The position numbers and the translations under genes were made by a program. Source: CAYNHF01 sp964397045 (GTDB lineage Bacteria; Actinomycetota; Acidimicrobiia; Spongiisociales; UBA5794). From it: a stretch of 64,000 bases of DNA. A model generated the notes under the pieces. That model made no database searches, had not been told where the DNA came from, and saw only the letters and a list, made by a program, of their open reading frames with translations. Position 1 is the first letter of the stretch; every line of letters starts with the position of its first letter. The stretch covers positions 160,396 to 224,395 of the forward strand of contig CAYNHF010000016.1 of NCBI GenBank assembly GCA_964397045.1. The letters are read 5' to 3'. This document shows positions 25,241 through 33,678 of the stretch, piece after piece.

Positions 25241-25701
25241 CTACGCATCCCCCCGGCTGCAGCCAACAACGCCTTCTCGCGGCTCTCCATCAGTTCGGCG
25301 TCGCCGTCATCTTCGTGGTCGTATCCCACCAGGTGCAGGATTCCGTGCGCCACCATCAGAGACATCTCATCTTCGAACGTGGCCCCATGCTCCAGCGCGT
25401 TGTCGCGAACCACGACGGGTGCGATGAACACATCGCCCAACCCGACCGGTGGTCCTCCCGGTTCGCTCCGGATGACTTCACCCGGCTGCAGCGACTCCAG
25501 TGGGAATGCCAGAACGTCGGTGGGACCGGACCGACCCATGTAGGTAGCGTTGAGCTGCGCCATGCGATCGGGAGACACGAGCGCAACCGAGACCTCAGCA
25601 CCCGCATCGAACCCCTCGCCGGCAAGAACCTGTTGCGCGAGCGCGATCAGGGGCTCGGGTTCCAGAGGATCATCTTGCTCGTCCGAAAAATGGATCGTCA
25701 T
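25237..25701 (-). CDS. ybeY: endoribonuclease YbeY
   Basis: Metal-dependent single-strand endoribonuclease needed for 16S rRNA 3'-end maturation and ribosome quality control. 154 residues from ATG 25701. HGILHLVGYDHEDD is the zinc signature HGxLHLxGYDH, and RSGPTDVLAFPLE is the conserved T-D-V-L-S/A-F-P segment. Both ends overlap their neighbours by four bases (pgpH upstream, the CorC gene downstream). Confidence 0.96.
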   Translation of the reverse strand: MTIHFSDEQDDPLEPEPLIALAQQVLAGEGFDAGAEVSVALVSPDRMAQLNATYMGRSGPTDVLAFPLESLQPGEVIRSEPGGPPVGLGDVFIAPVVVRDNALEHGATFEDEMSLMVAHGILHLVGYDHEDDGDAELMESREKALLAAAGGMRR

Positions 25702-27932
25702 GGACTCTCGACGTCGGCTCCTGGGAACCCAGGATACGCGATTCGGGTGTGGTAGTAGCCGATGAGCGCGTCCACGATCGACCGCTTCACCTTGGTGAGA
25801 TCGCCAAAGGTGAGGTCCGACTCGTCGAACTGGCCGTCCTCGAGTTTCTCGCCCACGACCGAGTCGACCAGCTTGGCGAGGCTGTCGGCAGAGGGATCCT
25901 CTTGCTGTGCCAGGGACCGTGCTGCGGCCTCGCAAGCGTCTGAGATCATCAGAATCGCCAGCTCCTTGCGCTGCGGCTTCGCACCGAGATGTCGATAGAC
26001 GCGGGGATCCACATCAGACTCCTCCTCGAGGGCCTTGTGATAGAAGTACCGCATCAGGCCGGTCCCGTGGTGCATGCGGATACCGTCTGCCACGTCCGGA
26101 GGAATCCGATACTGGCGTGCCAGTTTGAGCCCCTCGCTCACATGCGAGCGGATGATGGCCGCCGACTCCTCGGGCGGCAGCTCATCGTGCGGGTTGGAGA
26201 CACCGAACTGGTTCTCGATGAAGTACTGCGGCGCGCGCACCTTCCCGAGGTCGTGGTAAAACGCCGCTGCCTGGGCATAGAGCGGGTCGGCCCCGATCGC
26301 TCTGGCCGCCTTCCCGGCGAGAGTGCCGACGAGGATCGAATGGTTGAAAGTCCCTGGTGCTTGCTCCTCAATGAGCCGCAAAGCGGGGTGGTTGCGATCG
26401 GTGAGGTCGAGCAAGGTGACCGTGGTGGTCACCTTGAAGAGGTTCTCCAGGAAGGAGAGCAAGCCCTGCGCAACGAGGCCGGCGAGCAGCCCACCGACGA
26501 AGGCGAATACCGCTGCCTCGACCGCAGAGTCGATGCCGGTGAACAGCCAGGCAGTCGAAAAGGCGATCGGAGCGAGTACGGCCGCCGAGAACGCCACGGC
26601 CAGGCGGAGCTGGCGACGGCTGGAGACCGAGGACACAAAAGCCACCGGAGCCACCGTTGCGGCACCCGCGAACACCGTGAGTGCCGGGTCGCCGGTCGAA
26701 ATGGCGGTGTAGGTCGCCACCGGTACCGCCATCAACAGTGCCGTACGGGGGTCGTACAGGATGGCTGCCATGTACCCGAACATCACTGCCGGGATGGCAT
26801 AGGCGAGCTGGGCGTTCTGGTCTGCAATCAGGTCCGGGACCCGGCTGGCAAGGGCGGCCAGCACCAGGAGAACACCGAGAAGTGCGAAGTGTTTGGGTTG
26901 TGACCATTGGCTGGGGGCGATGCGCCACAGGAAGAAGGCCGTCAGTAGAACAGCAAGTGCTCCCAGCGAGATCACGGCCCACGGCGACTCGCCTGCCTCT
27001 TCGGGCTCGAGCAGACCGAGTTCCTCGATGGCGTCTGCTTGCACCTGGTTGACGATCTGAGCCTGACCGACGATCTCCTGACCGTTCTGATAGGTCACCT
27101 CGACATCGACCACCGCGGCTTCGGCGGTAGCGCGGGCCTCTTGGGTGGCGTCCTCGTCGAGCCGAACGTTGGGCTGCAGGAAAGTCGACACGATGTCCGC
27201 GATTGCTGCCCGTGACTCCTCGCGAAGTGCGGGCGCCAAGCCGGGGACGGAGATCGGCGGAGGATTCCTGCGCACTTCCGTCTTCGCATCGCTCAACTGA
27301 TCGCTCAGGATTTCGCCTTCGAGCACAGAAGCCGCATGCTCGAGAGCGGCTTCTTCGACATCGGGAAAGACCAGTCGCTGACCCTCAGCCGCACGCACCT
27401 CATCCTCGGCGAGCAGAGTGAGCAGCGTGACGATGGTGTCCTGGGCCAGGATCCCCTCGTAGTGGTCGTTGAGTCGGTAGATCTGGAGATCCCACGGCGC
27501 CGAATTCTCACCCAGGATGACCACCGTGTCCGGGGTCTCCCCATTCTCGGTAGTCGTGGTCTCCTGGCTGGCCCCGACAGGATCGAGGGGTTCCTCCTCA
27601 GCCGGGAACTCACGCGGGCCGGTCGCCTCTTCGGCGCGGGCAAACACAAACGCTACGTCGTCGACAACCGCCACCTCCGCCGCCAGGTCACGGGTGCGCA
27701 CCGTGGGAACGTTGAGCCGCGCCAACTCCTTTTCGGTCGCCGTGGCCGCTTCGTCGATCACCGTAACCTGGTCCGTGGCAATGAACGCTTGGGGGGCAGG
27801 CTGGCCGACCACAAGCACAGGCGGCTCAACCGCCTCGCTGCGTCCAACCAGCAGAGCGACGGCCACGAACACGATGGTGACGGCAATCACCAGCGAATTG
27901 AGAATCACCGGATGGCGGCGAAACACGCTCAT
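25698..27932 (-). CDS. 7TM-HD phosphodiesterase, PgpH-like (predicted c-di-AMP hydrolase)
   Basis: 744-residue membrane protein. After a first membrane helix (residues 9-28) comes a large extracellular 7TMR-HDED domain (to about 310), then six or seven membrane helices, and a cytoplasmic HD domain: FNHSILVGTLAGKAA, AAAFYHDLGK (HD), IIRSHV and MHHGTGLMRYFYH. PgpH in Listeria hydrolyses cyclic di-AMP with this architecture, so the same reaction is the best inference. Its place between phoH and ybeY is conserved across Gram-positive bacteria. Confidence 0.9.
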   Translation of the reverse strand: MSVFRRHPVILNSLVIAVTIVFVAVALLVGRSEAVEPPVLVVGQPAPQAFIATDQVTVIDEAATATEKELARLNVPTVRTRDLAAEVAVVDDVAFVFARAEEATGPREFPAEEEPLDPVGASQETTTTENGETPDTVVILGENSAPWDLQIYRLNDHYEGILAQDTIVTLLTLLAEDEVRAAEGQRLVFPDVEEAALEHAASVLEGEILSDQLSDAKTEVRRNPPPISVPGLAPALREESRAAIADIVSTFLQPNVRLDEDATQEARATAEAAVVDVEVTYQNGQEIVGQAQIVNQVQADAIEELGLLEPEEAGESPWAVISLGALAVLLTAFFLWRIAPSQWSQPKHFALLGVLLVLAALASRVPDLIADQNAQLAYAIPAVMFGYMAAILYDPRTALLMAVPVATYTAISTGDPALTVFAGAATVAPVAFVSSVSSRRQLRLAVAFSAAVLAPIAFSTAWLFTGIDSAVEAAVFAFVGGLLAGLVAQGLLSFLENLFKVTTTVTLLDLTDRNHPALRLIEEQAPGTFNHSILVGTLAGKAARAIGADPLYAQAAAFYHDLGKVRAPQYFIENQFGVSNPHDELPPEESAAIIRSHVSEGLKLARQYRIPPDVADGIRMHHGTGLMRYFYHKALEEESDVDPRVYRHLGAKPQRKELAILMISDACEAAARSLAQQEDPSADSLAKLVDSVVGEKLEDGQFDESDLTFGDLTKVKRSIVDALIGYYHTRIAYPGFPGADVESP

Positions 27933-28936
27933 GAGGCCTGACCCTCGTCGTCGACGGTGGCCAGCTTATCCTCATAACGTCGATAAGCCTCGACGATCGC
28001 GGCGACGATGCGATGGCGCACCACGTCTGCGCCGGTGAGGGCAATGAACGCCACGCCCTTGACACCGCGCAGAATGCCCTCGATGACACGAAGTCCGCTC
28101 CGTCTGCCGTCACCAAGGTCGACCTGGGTGACGTCTCCGGTGATGACCATCTTGGAGTTGAATCCGAGCCGGGTCAGGAACATCTTCATCTGTTCCGGGG
28201 ACGTGTTCTGCGCCTCGTCGAGCACAATGAACGCGTCGTTCAGCGTTCTGCCCCGCATATAAGCGAGCGGGGCGATCTCGATGGTGCCTCGCTCCATCAA
28301 CCTGGCGGTTTCGTCCGGTCCCAGCATCTCGTAGAGCGCGTCGTAGAGCGGCCGGAGATACGGGTCGACTTTGGCGGTGAGGTCCCCCGGCAGGAAACCG
28401 AGTCGTTCCCCGGCTTCAACCGCCGGCCGGGTGAGGATGATGCGGCGAACCGCCCCCGCCACGAGCGCCTCGACGGCACATGCCATGGCCAGATACGTCT
28501 TGCCGGTGCCTGCCGGCCCGATCCCAAAGATCAGCGTGTTCTCACGCACCGCATCCACGTACTGTTTCTGGCCGAGTGTCTTTGGCCGGACCAGCTTGCC
28601 CCTGCCTACCCGGATCGATTCGGTGAAGACACCCGAGGGGGACGGGACATCTGCCCGCACCAGTTCGACCACGCGATGAACGCGTTCGTCATCGAGCGTC
28701 TGGCCTTCCTGGACCAGGATCAGTAGCTCCTCGAAGGCGGTGCGAACCATTGCCGAATCAGCCTCGGGGCCGGCGATCCCGAGCTCGTTGCCGCGCGCGA
28801 CGATCCGCACCTCAGGAAACGCCTTCTCGACGATTCGTAGGTAGGCGTCGTGCTGACCCAGCAGGTCAACCATCAGATAATGGCTGGGTACCGAAAGCCG
28901 GATCTCGGTGGTTGGGGAAGTCGTCACTGAATGCAC
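27929..28936 (-). CDS. phoH: PhoH-like ATPase
   Basis: 335-residue cytoplasmic NTPase. An N-terminal region precedes the Walker A GPAGTGKTYLAMACA and the Walker B-like VLDEAQNTSPEQMKMFLTRL, with GFNSKMVITGDVTQVDL following. The N-terminus also has the small nucleic-acid-binding-type region of the YbeZ group, which works with YbeY and helicases in rRNA processing; the gene neighbourhood (ybeY, era) supports that over a phosphate-starvation role. ATG 28936 is used; GTG 28927 is an alternative. Confidence 0.93.
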   Translation of the reverse strand: MHSVTTSPTTEIRLSVPSHYLMVDLLGQHDAYLRIVEKAFPEVRIVARGNELGIAGPEADSAMVRTAFEELLILVQEGQTLDDERVHRVVELVRADVPSPSGVFTESIRVGRGKLVRPKTLGQKQYVDAVRENTLIFGIGPAGTGKTYLAMACAVEALVAGAVRRIILTRPAVEAGERLGFLPGDLTAKVDPYLRPLYDALYEMLGPDETARLMERGTIEIAPLAYMRGRTLNDAFIVLDEAQNTSPEQMKMFLTRLGFNSKMVITGDVTQVDLGDGRRSGLRVIEGILRGVKGVAFIALTGADVVRHRIVAAIVEAYRRYEDKLATVDDEGQAS

Positions 28937-28986
28937 TCACCGTGAAGAAAGAGAGACTCGAATGCGGACCCGCAGACGAGACTCAG

Positions 28987-28992
28987 AGTATA
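28987..28992 (-). promoter_or_regulatory. candidate -10 of the phoH-era operon
   Basis: TATACT on the minus strand, 50 bases upstream of the phoH ATG, in the only AT-rich part of the 120-base gap after bldD. No convincing -35 hexamer is visible, so this is tentative. Confidence 0.35.
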
Positions 28993-29042
28993 TCGACACA
29001 ACCGAGGAATATCGAGAGCGAAATGCTGGAGTATGGAGAAGG

Positions 29043-29522
29043 TCAGTTGCCTTCTGCGGCCACACCCAGTTCTGAGAGTCGAAGGCTGAAGTCTTCTTCG
29101 GACCTGTCGAGCAGCATTGCCAGCGTCCGAAGGTCGTCACCACGAATGGTGAGCACCCTGCCGTTGAAGTCCTGCCGAAGCATCTGGATACCCCGCAGGA
29201 ACCGCTCCACCACTACAGCATCTTCACCGACGAGGTTCTCGATGCGGTTGAGGTCGAGGGTCATTCCACCGCTGGCTGCCGTCCGGCCGGGGACCTCCGT
29301 CGCCTCGTCCTGGGGTAGCAGCTGGCTGATCGGCACTCCGTAGAACTGTGAAAGGCGCTGCAGTCGGGGAAGCGAAAGGCTGCGCTCCCCGCGTTCGTAA
29401 GCCCCGAGGACGGCGGCCTTGAACTCCTGCTCGGACACCCGCTGCACGTCTTGGAGCGACAACCCACGCTGCTTACGGATCGAGCGCAGACGCCGGCCCA
29501 CTTGTTCGTTGTACGTTGCCAC
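29043..29522 (-). CDS. bldD: BldD-type transcriptional regulator with c-di-GMP signature
   Basis: 159 residues from GTG 29522, chosen because GAGGAGG lies 7 bases before it. The N-terminal XRE helix-turn-helix (YNEQVGRRLRSIRKQRGLSL, ... AAVLGAYERGERSLSLPRLQ, LSQFYGVPISQLLP) is close to Streptomyces BldD. The C-terminal domain contains R116-x-D118, eight residues, then R127-x-x-D130, exactly the RxD-x8-RxxD motif by which BldD binds a cyclic di-GMP tetramer and dimerises. In Streptomyces it represses development; here the target set is unknown. It sits between rsmE and phoH, on the same strand as both. Confidence 0.88.
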   Translation of the reverse strand: MATYNEQVGRRLRSIRKQRGLSLQDVQRVSEQEFKAAVLGAYERGERSLSLPRLQRLSQFYGVPISQLLPQDEATEVPGRTAASGGMTLDLNRIENLVGEDAVVVERFLRGIQMLRQDFNGRVLTIRGDDLRTLAMLLDRSEEDFSLRLSELGVAAEGN

Positions 29523-29547
29523 CGTCAGCCTCCTCAAGGCCGTCACT

Positions 29548-29574
29548 CAGAGCGCGTAGAGCAAACACGCTCTG
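29548..29574. promoter_or_regulatory. inverted repeat in the bldD leader, candidate operator
   Basis: cagagcg (29548-29554) and cgctctg (29568-29574) lie 26-52 bases upstream of the bldD start, just downstream of a TATGAT -10-like hexamer at 29579-29584. Autoregulation is plausible but the site does not match the known BldD consensus. Confidence 0.4.
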
Positions 29575-29694
29575 TAGCCACATCATAGTCACAGATCGCG
29601 CGAACTTGCAGGAATTCGGTGACGCCCGGTATTCGCCTCTCCCGGCTGGCGTGGGCCTCTCCCCCTGCAGTTGACCCCCCTCAGCAGGCGAGAG

Positions 29695-30366
29695 TCACGG
29701 TCGTCGCTGGGCTCGGACGATGGCCCCGAGCGCGATCGCGGCGGTCTCGACACGGAGTACCCGGTCTCCGAGGCTCACCAAGCGTGCGTCCGTCGGCAGC
29801 TCAGTCGGAGCAAACCCACCTTCGGGCCCTACGAGACCCAAAATGGGCTGGTCTCCCGCCAACGAATCCAGGGCAGACTCACCTCCCGGATCACAGACCA
29901 CCACGCGAGCCTCGTCCGGCCACGGCCCTTCCGGTCCTGCGCCAACCCGGACATCGAGGAGCCAAGCGCCCTTCGACTGCTCCAGGGCAGCACGGGCCCA
30001 GGCGTCATATCGATCCCTCCGCGGCGGCCTACCCTCGCCGCGGTCCGTCATCAGCCACACCAGGCCATCAACTCCCAGTTCGGCAAGCTTCTCGACGATC
30101 ATGCGGGAGCGATCAGCCACCCGCGGCGGAGCGACTGCGATCGTCAGCTGCGGGAACGGCCGCTCGACGCGGTGTTCGTCGCCGCGCACGACGATCTCAC
30201 CTTCCAGCATCCCGGTCCCCACGGTTCCTCTGCCGTTGGTGTAGGTGACGGACCGACCATCCTCGAGACGAAGTACTCGGCGTACGTGGTGGATGGCAGT
30301 GGGGTCGAGCTTGAGAGCGGGCCCCTCCCAATCGCCGCAGAACAGGAGATGCGGAACTCGGGCCAC
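29695..30366 (-). CDS. rsmE: 16S rRNA (uracil-1498-N3)-methyltransferase RsmE
   Basis: SPOUT methyltransferase that modifies U1498 of 16S rRNA, about 223 residues. The N-terminal PUA-like part has HHVRRVLRLEDG, the middle has APPRVADRSRMIVEKLAELGV, and the knot carries LVGPEGGFAPTEL and LGDRVLRVETAAIA, the family signature. GTG 30366 is preferred because it begins VARVPHLLFCGD five bases after the dnaJ stop (in minus orientation), while the longer reading overlaps dnaJ. Confidence 0.93.
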   Translation of the reverse strand: MARVPHLLFCGDWEGPALKLDPTAIHHVRRVLRLEDGRSVTYTNGRGTVGTGMLEGEIVVRGDEHRVERPFPQLTIAVAPPRVADRSRMIVEKLAELGVDGLVWLMTDRGEGRPPRRDRYDAWARAALEQSKGAWLLDVRVGAGPEGPWPDEARVVVCDPGGESALDSLAGDQPILGLVGPEGGFAPTELPTDARLVSLGDRVLRVETAAIALGAIVRAQRRP

Positions 30367-30370
30367 ACGA

Positions 30371-31462
30371 TCACCGACCGCGACGCCGGCGCTTGCGTTT
30401 GCCAGTCGAGGCACTTTCCGATCGGAGTTCTGCCCACCGGCGCAGCAGAGCCTCCTCCTCGTCGGAGACCGCTGACGGGACCTCCACCGCGGCTCTCACC
30501 AGAAGGTCGCCGTAGCCGCGCCGCCGAAGACGGGGCATACCCCGCTTGGCGATCCGGAAGAGCGTGCCGGGCTGGGTCCCTGCCGGGATGGTCATGCGCT
30601 CGGTGGAGCCATCGACGAGCGGAACTTCTACCTCAGTTCCCAGAGTCGCCTCGGCGAACCCGAGGGCGACCTGGTAGTGAAGGTCGTCGCCATGACGATC
30701 CAGCTGCGGATCGCGCAGCACCTTGATCTCGACGTAGAGGTCTCCGGGCGGGCCACCCGGCTCACCGGCACCCCCCCGACCGGCCAGACGCAGGCGAGTG
30801 CCCGTATCCACTCCTTCCGGAATGTCAATGCTGAGTTCGCGCTCGTCGTCGATCCGGCCCCGCCCGCGACACTCCCGACAAGGGTGCTCGATGATCCGCC
30901 CGGTTCCCCGGCAGGTGGTGCAGTCGCTGACCGTCATCATGGCGCCTAGGAATGTGTCGCGGCGGACCTGAACCTGACCGCGCCCGCCACATGTCCGGCA
31001 AGTCGCCGGATCGTGCCCCGGTTCGGAGCCGTTGCCACCGCAGACGTTGCAGGCAGTTGCTGCCCTGAAGCGCAGGTCCCTGCTGACCCCTGACGCAGCC
31101 TCTGCCAGGGTGAGATCTACCGCGACCGCGACGTCGCTGCCACGGCGCGGACCAGCTCGACCGCCGCCGAAGCCACCGAACCCGCCACCGCCGAAGAATT
31201 GCTGAAGCAGGTCGTCGAGGCCGGCGAAATTGCTGAACAGGTCACCGGTGCCGATCGTCTCACCTCGATCGTATGCCCCGCGCCGTTGTGGGTCGGACAA
31301 CACCTCATAGGCTTCTGCGATCTGACGGAAGCCTGCTTCGGCCTGGGGATCACCTGGGTTTGCGTCCGGGTGGGTTTCGCGGGCGAGGCTGCGAAACGCC
31401 TTCTTGATCTCGTCCTGAGTGGCGTCGCGACCGACGCCGAGGACCTCGTAGTAGTCGGCCAT
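30371..31462 (-). CDS. dnaJ: chaperone DnaJ
   Basis: Type I Hsp40 co-chaperone, 363 residues. J domain with HPD in ARETHPDANPGDP (about residue 32), Gly/Phe-rich linker (QQFFGGGGFGGFGGG), four CxxCxGxG zinc repeats (CNVCGGNG, CRTCGGRG, CTTCRGTG, CRECRGRG), then substrate-binding C-terminal domains and a very basic tail. It stimulates DnaK; dnaK and grpE are not in this window. ATG overlaps the hrcA stop (TGATG). This is the DnaJ2-type copy that travels with hrcA. Confidence 0.95.
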   Translation of the reverse strand: MADYYEVLGVGRDATQDEIKKAFRSLARETHPDANPGDPQAEAGFRQIAEAYEVLSDPQRRGAYDRGETIGTGDLFSNFAGLDDLLQQFFGGGGFGGFGGGRAGPRRGSDVAVAVDLTLAEAASGVSRDLRFRAATACNVCGGNGSEPGHDPATCRTCGGRGQVQVRRDTFLGAMMTVSDCTTCRGTGRIIEHPCRECRGRGRIDDERELSIDIPEGVDTGTRLRLAGRGGAGEPGGPPGDLYVEIKVLRDPQLDRHGDDLHYQVALGFAEATLGTEVEVPLVDGSTERMTIPAGTQPGTLFRIAKRGMPRLRRRGYGDLLVRAAVEVPSAVSDEEEALLRRWAELRSESASTGKRKRRRRGR

Positions 31463-32466
31463 CAGGTTCCGAGGCTATCTGCGAGCCCGTCTCCGACTTC
31501 CTCGACGATCTTGATCGTGCGGCGATAGTCCATACGCATCGGTCCGATCACCCCGACTCGCCCCGAGCCCTGATCTCCCGCGCCGTAGGTTGTGGACACC
31601 ACCGCAAGGTCGACATCACTCACGTTGAGTTCGGCTCCGATGCGGACCGTGGTTCCCTCTGACATATCTTCACCGAGCATGCCGCGGAGCGCTGCATCCT
31701 CCTCGAGAATGCCGAGCACGCTCGACACGTTGGCGAGGTCTTCCCAGAGCGCGGCCAACTGGCTCGTACCTCCCACATAGATGTCAGACGAAGAGCCTTC
31801 TGCTTTGGCGAGCGCGTTGCTGATGGAGGTGACGAGATGGGCGACGCGATCCGAAGCGTCTGCCGGGGTGACCTCGATTCCTGCGGCACGAGCCTCGCTG
31901 ATCGTCCTGCCGCTGTAGAGCCGCTCCACCATGGATTCGGCGCTCTCGAGTTCTGCCGGGGTCGGCTCGACCTGCAGCCGAACAATCTCGCGCGACACCC
32001 TTCCACTTTCGGCCACGATCACAGCCAGGATCACCGAGGTTGCCAATTGCACCAGATACACCCCGTGCACCGTCTCCTGCCCAAGGCCGGGGCCGATCAC
32101 CACCGAGGGGTAGTGGCTCACATCAGACAGGAGCGAAGTCGTCTCCTTCAGCAGCTTCGAGAGTTCTTGATGAACCTCGGCGAAGAAGCCCTCGATGCGT
32201 GCCCGAGTCGCGATCCGCAGCCGGGCAGGTGAGCAATGGTCGACGTAGTACCGGTATCCACCGGGGGTGGGAACCCGACCCGCCGACGTGTGCGGCTGGT
32301 GCACGAAACCGTACGACTCGAGCTTGGCCAGATCGTTGCGAATCGTCGCGCTCGAAACCTCCAGGCCACTGTTGGCCAGGATCGAACTCGAACTCACCGG
32401 CTGGCCGGTGCGGATGTATTCCTCGACCAGTGCCTGGAGTACGACGGATCTGCGGTCGTCGAGCAT
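31462..32466 (-). CDS. hrcA: heat-inducible transcription repressor HrcA
   Basis: 334-residue repressor of class I heat-shock genes through the CIRCE element. The N-terminal winged helix includes RRSVVLQALVEEYIRTGQPV and LANSGLEVSSATIRNDLAKLE; the GFVHQPHTSAGRVPTPGGYRYYVD stretch after it is diagnostic. No CIRCE element (TTAGCACTC-N9-GAGTGCTAA) is visible upstream in this operon, so its targets lie elsewhere. Nine bases separate it from hemW. Confidence 0.95.
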   Translation of the reverse strand: MLDDRRSVVLQALVEEYIRTGQPVSSSSILANSGLEVSSATIRNDLAKLESYGFVHQPHTSAGRVPTPGGYRYYVDHCSPARLRIATRARIEGFFAEVHQELSKLLKETTSLLSDVSHYPSVVIGPGLGQETVHGVYLVQLATSVILAVIVAESGRVSREIVRLQVEPTPAELESAESMVERLYSGRTISEARAAGIEVTPADASDRVAHLVTSISNALAKAEGSSSDIYVGGTSQLAALWEDLANVSSVLGILEEDAALRGMLGEDMSEGTTVRIGAELNVSDVDLAVVSTTYGAGDQGSGRVGVIGPMRMDYRRTIKIVEEVGDGLADSLGT

Positions 32467-32475
32467 CCGCTGAAT

Positions 32476-33678
32476 TTAGCAGTCTCCGGGGGAGAGTGAT
32501 AAGACACTGCGCGCCACGTCGTCTGCGAGCAGAGGCCGCGCCACCACGATACGGTCACCTTGCATGTCTATCGCTCCGGCCTCTCTCAACTGGACCCCGT
32601 ACGCGGACTCCCACAGGCAGCGCCCAATAGCCCCCGCTTTGACGCCCGCCGTGCGCCGCAGTCCCAGCATCAGGCGCTCCTGCTCGCCTGCCCAGCCCTC
32701 GATCTGCTCGACCCCGGCTTCCGGCCGCTCGCCCGCCTCGACCATCCGCAGGTAAGCGTCCAGCCGACGCACGTTGCGGCGGCGGACCCCGGCCCGATGC
32801 CCGTGAGCCCCAAGGCCGAATGCCACGTAGTCCCCCTGGGCCCAAGTGGACAGGTTGTAACGAACGTGGTGACCAGGAAGGGCGAAATTGGAAACCTCGT
32901 AGTGGATGAAACCTGCCCGAGCAGCTTGCCCGCCGAACAACTCGTACGCGTCCGCCTGGAAGTCGGCGTCCGGCGCCGGTTCGACACCGGAGCGGACCGC
33001 CCGCGACAGCGCGGTCCCCAGTTCCACTGTCAGTGCATACACGGAGATGTGGTCGGGTCGAGAGTTCAGCGCCGTCTCGACGGTGCCCTCCCACGATTCG
33101 AGCGATTCGTATGCCGAACCGAAAATGAGATCAATCCCGACGGAGCCAACGCCGGCTGCCCGAGCAACTTCGACCGCGGCGGTGGCCTGTTCAGGAGTGT
33201 GGGTTCTGCCGAGCTTCTCCAGGGTGTCGTCAGCAAACGACTGGACACCGAGAGACACCCGGGTGATGCCTGCCTCCACGAGGGCGGTAGCAAGCGGCAA
33301 GTCCCAGTCCTCCGGGTTTGCTTCGAGGCTCACCTCGGCACCCGGCATGATCGCGAAACAATTGTCGAGCTCGGTGAGCACTTCAGCTACGTCACCGGCA
33401 GCGACAGTCGATGGTGTCCCTCCCCCGAAGTTGACGGCATCGAGCGGTCCAAACTCGGGTTCCATTCCGATCTCGGCAGCCAATGCAGCCCGGTAACGAC
33501 GCACGATGTCGGGGGTACCACCCTCATCCGGAGTCACCACCGCAAAGTCGCAGTACGGGCAGCGGCGCCGGCAGAACGGAATATGGATGTATGCAGACCG
33601 CCAACGGGCGGCCGCGTCTGCGAGGAGAGGCGAATCCGGCGCCGGGTCCGCCCCCATCACAGCCACCTCGTCACTCAT
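32476..33678 (-). CDS. hemW: HemW-type radical SAM protein (heme chaperone)
   Basis: 400-residue radical SAM protein. YIHIPFCRRRCPYCDF has the CxxxCxxC that binds the 4Fe-4S cluster near residue 36-43, then VNFGGGTPS and EANPEDW, and SLGVQSF follow as in HemW/HemN. The YCDF ending, rather than the YCxC of true coproporphyrinogen dehydrogenase HemN, points to HemW, the heme-inserting chaperone. Its start lies eight bases inside lepA. Confidence 0.9.
   Translation of the reverse strand: MSDEVAVMGADPAPDSPLLADAAARWRSAYIHIPFCRRRCPYCDFAVVTPDEGGTPDIVRRYRAALAAEIGMEPEFGPLDAVNFGGGTPSTVAAGDVAEVLTELDNCFAIMPGAEVSLEANPEDWDLPLATALVEAGITRVSLGVQSFADDTLEKLGRTHTPEQATAAVEVARAAGVGSVGIDLIFGSAYESLESWEGTVETALNSRPDHISVYALTVELGTALSRAVRSGVEPAPDADFQADAYELFGGQAARAGFIHYEVSNFALPGHHVRYNLSTWAQGDYVAFGLGAHGHRAGVRRRNVRRLDAYLRMVEAGERPEAGVEQIEGWAGEQERLMLGLRRTAGVKAGAIGRCLWESAYGVQLREAGAIDMQGDRIVVARPLLADDVARSVLSLSPGDC

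Noticed and set aside
32467..32475. CIRCE element before hrcA
   Set aside because: The gap to hemW is only nine bases, and no TTAGCACTC/GAGTGCTAA pair is present nearby.
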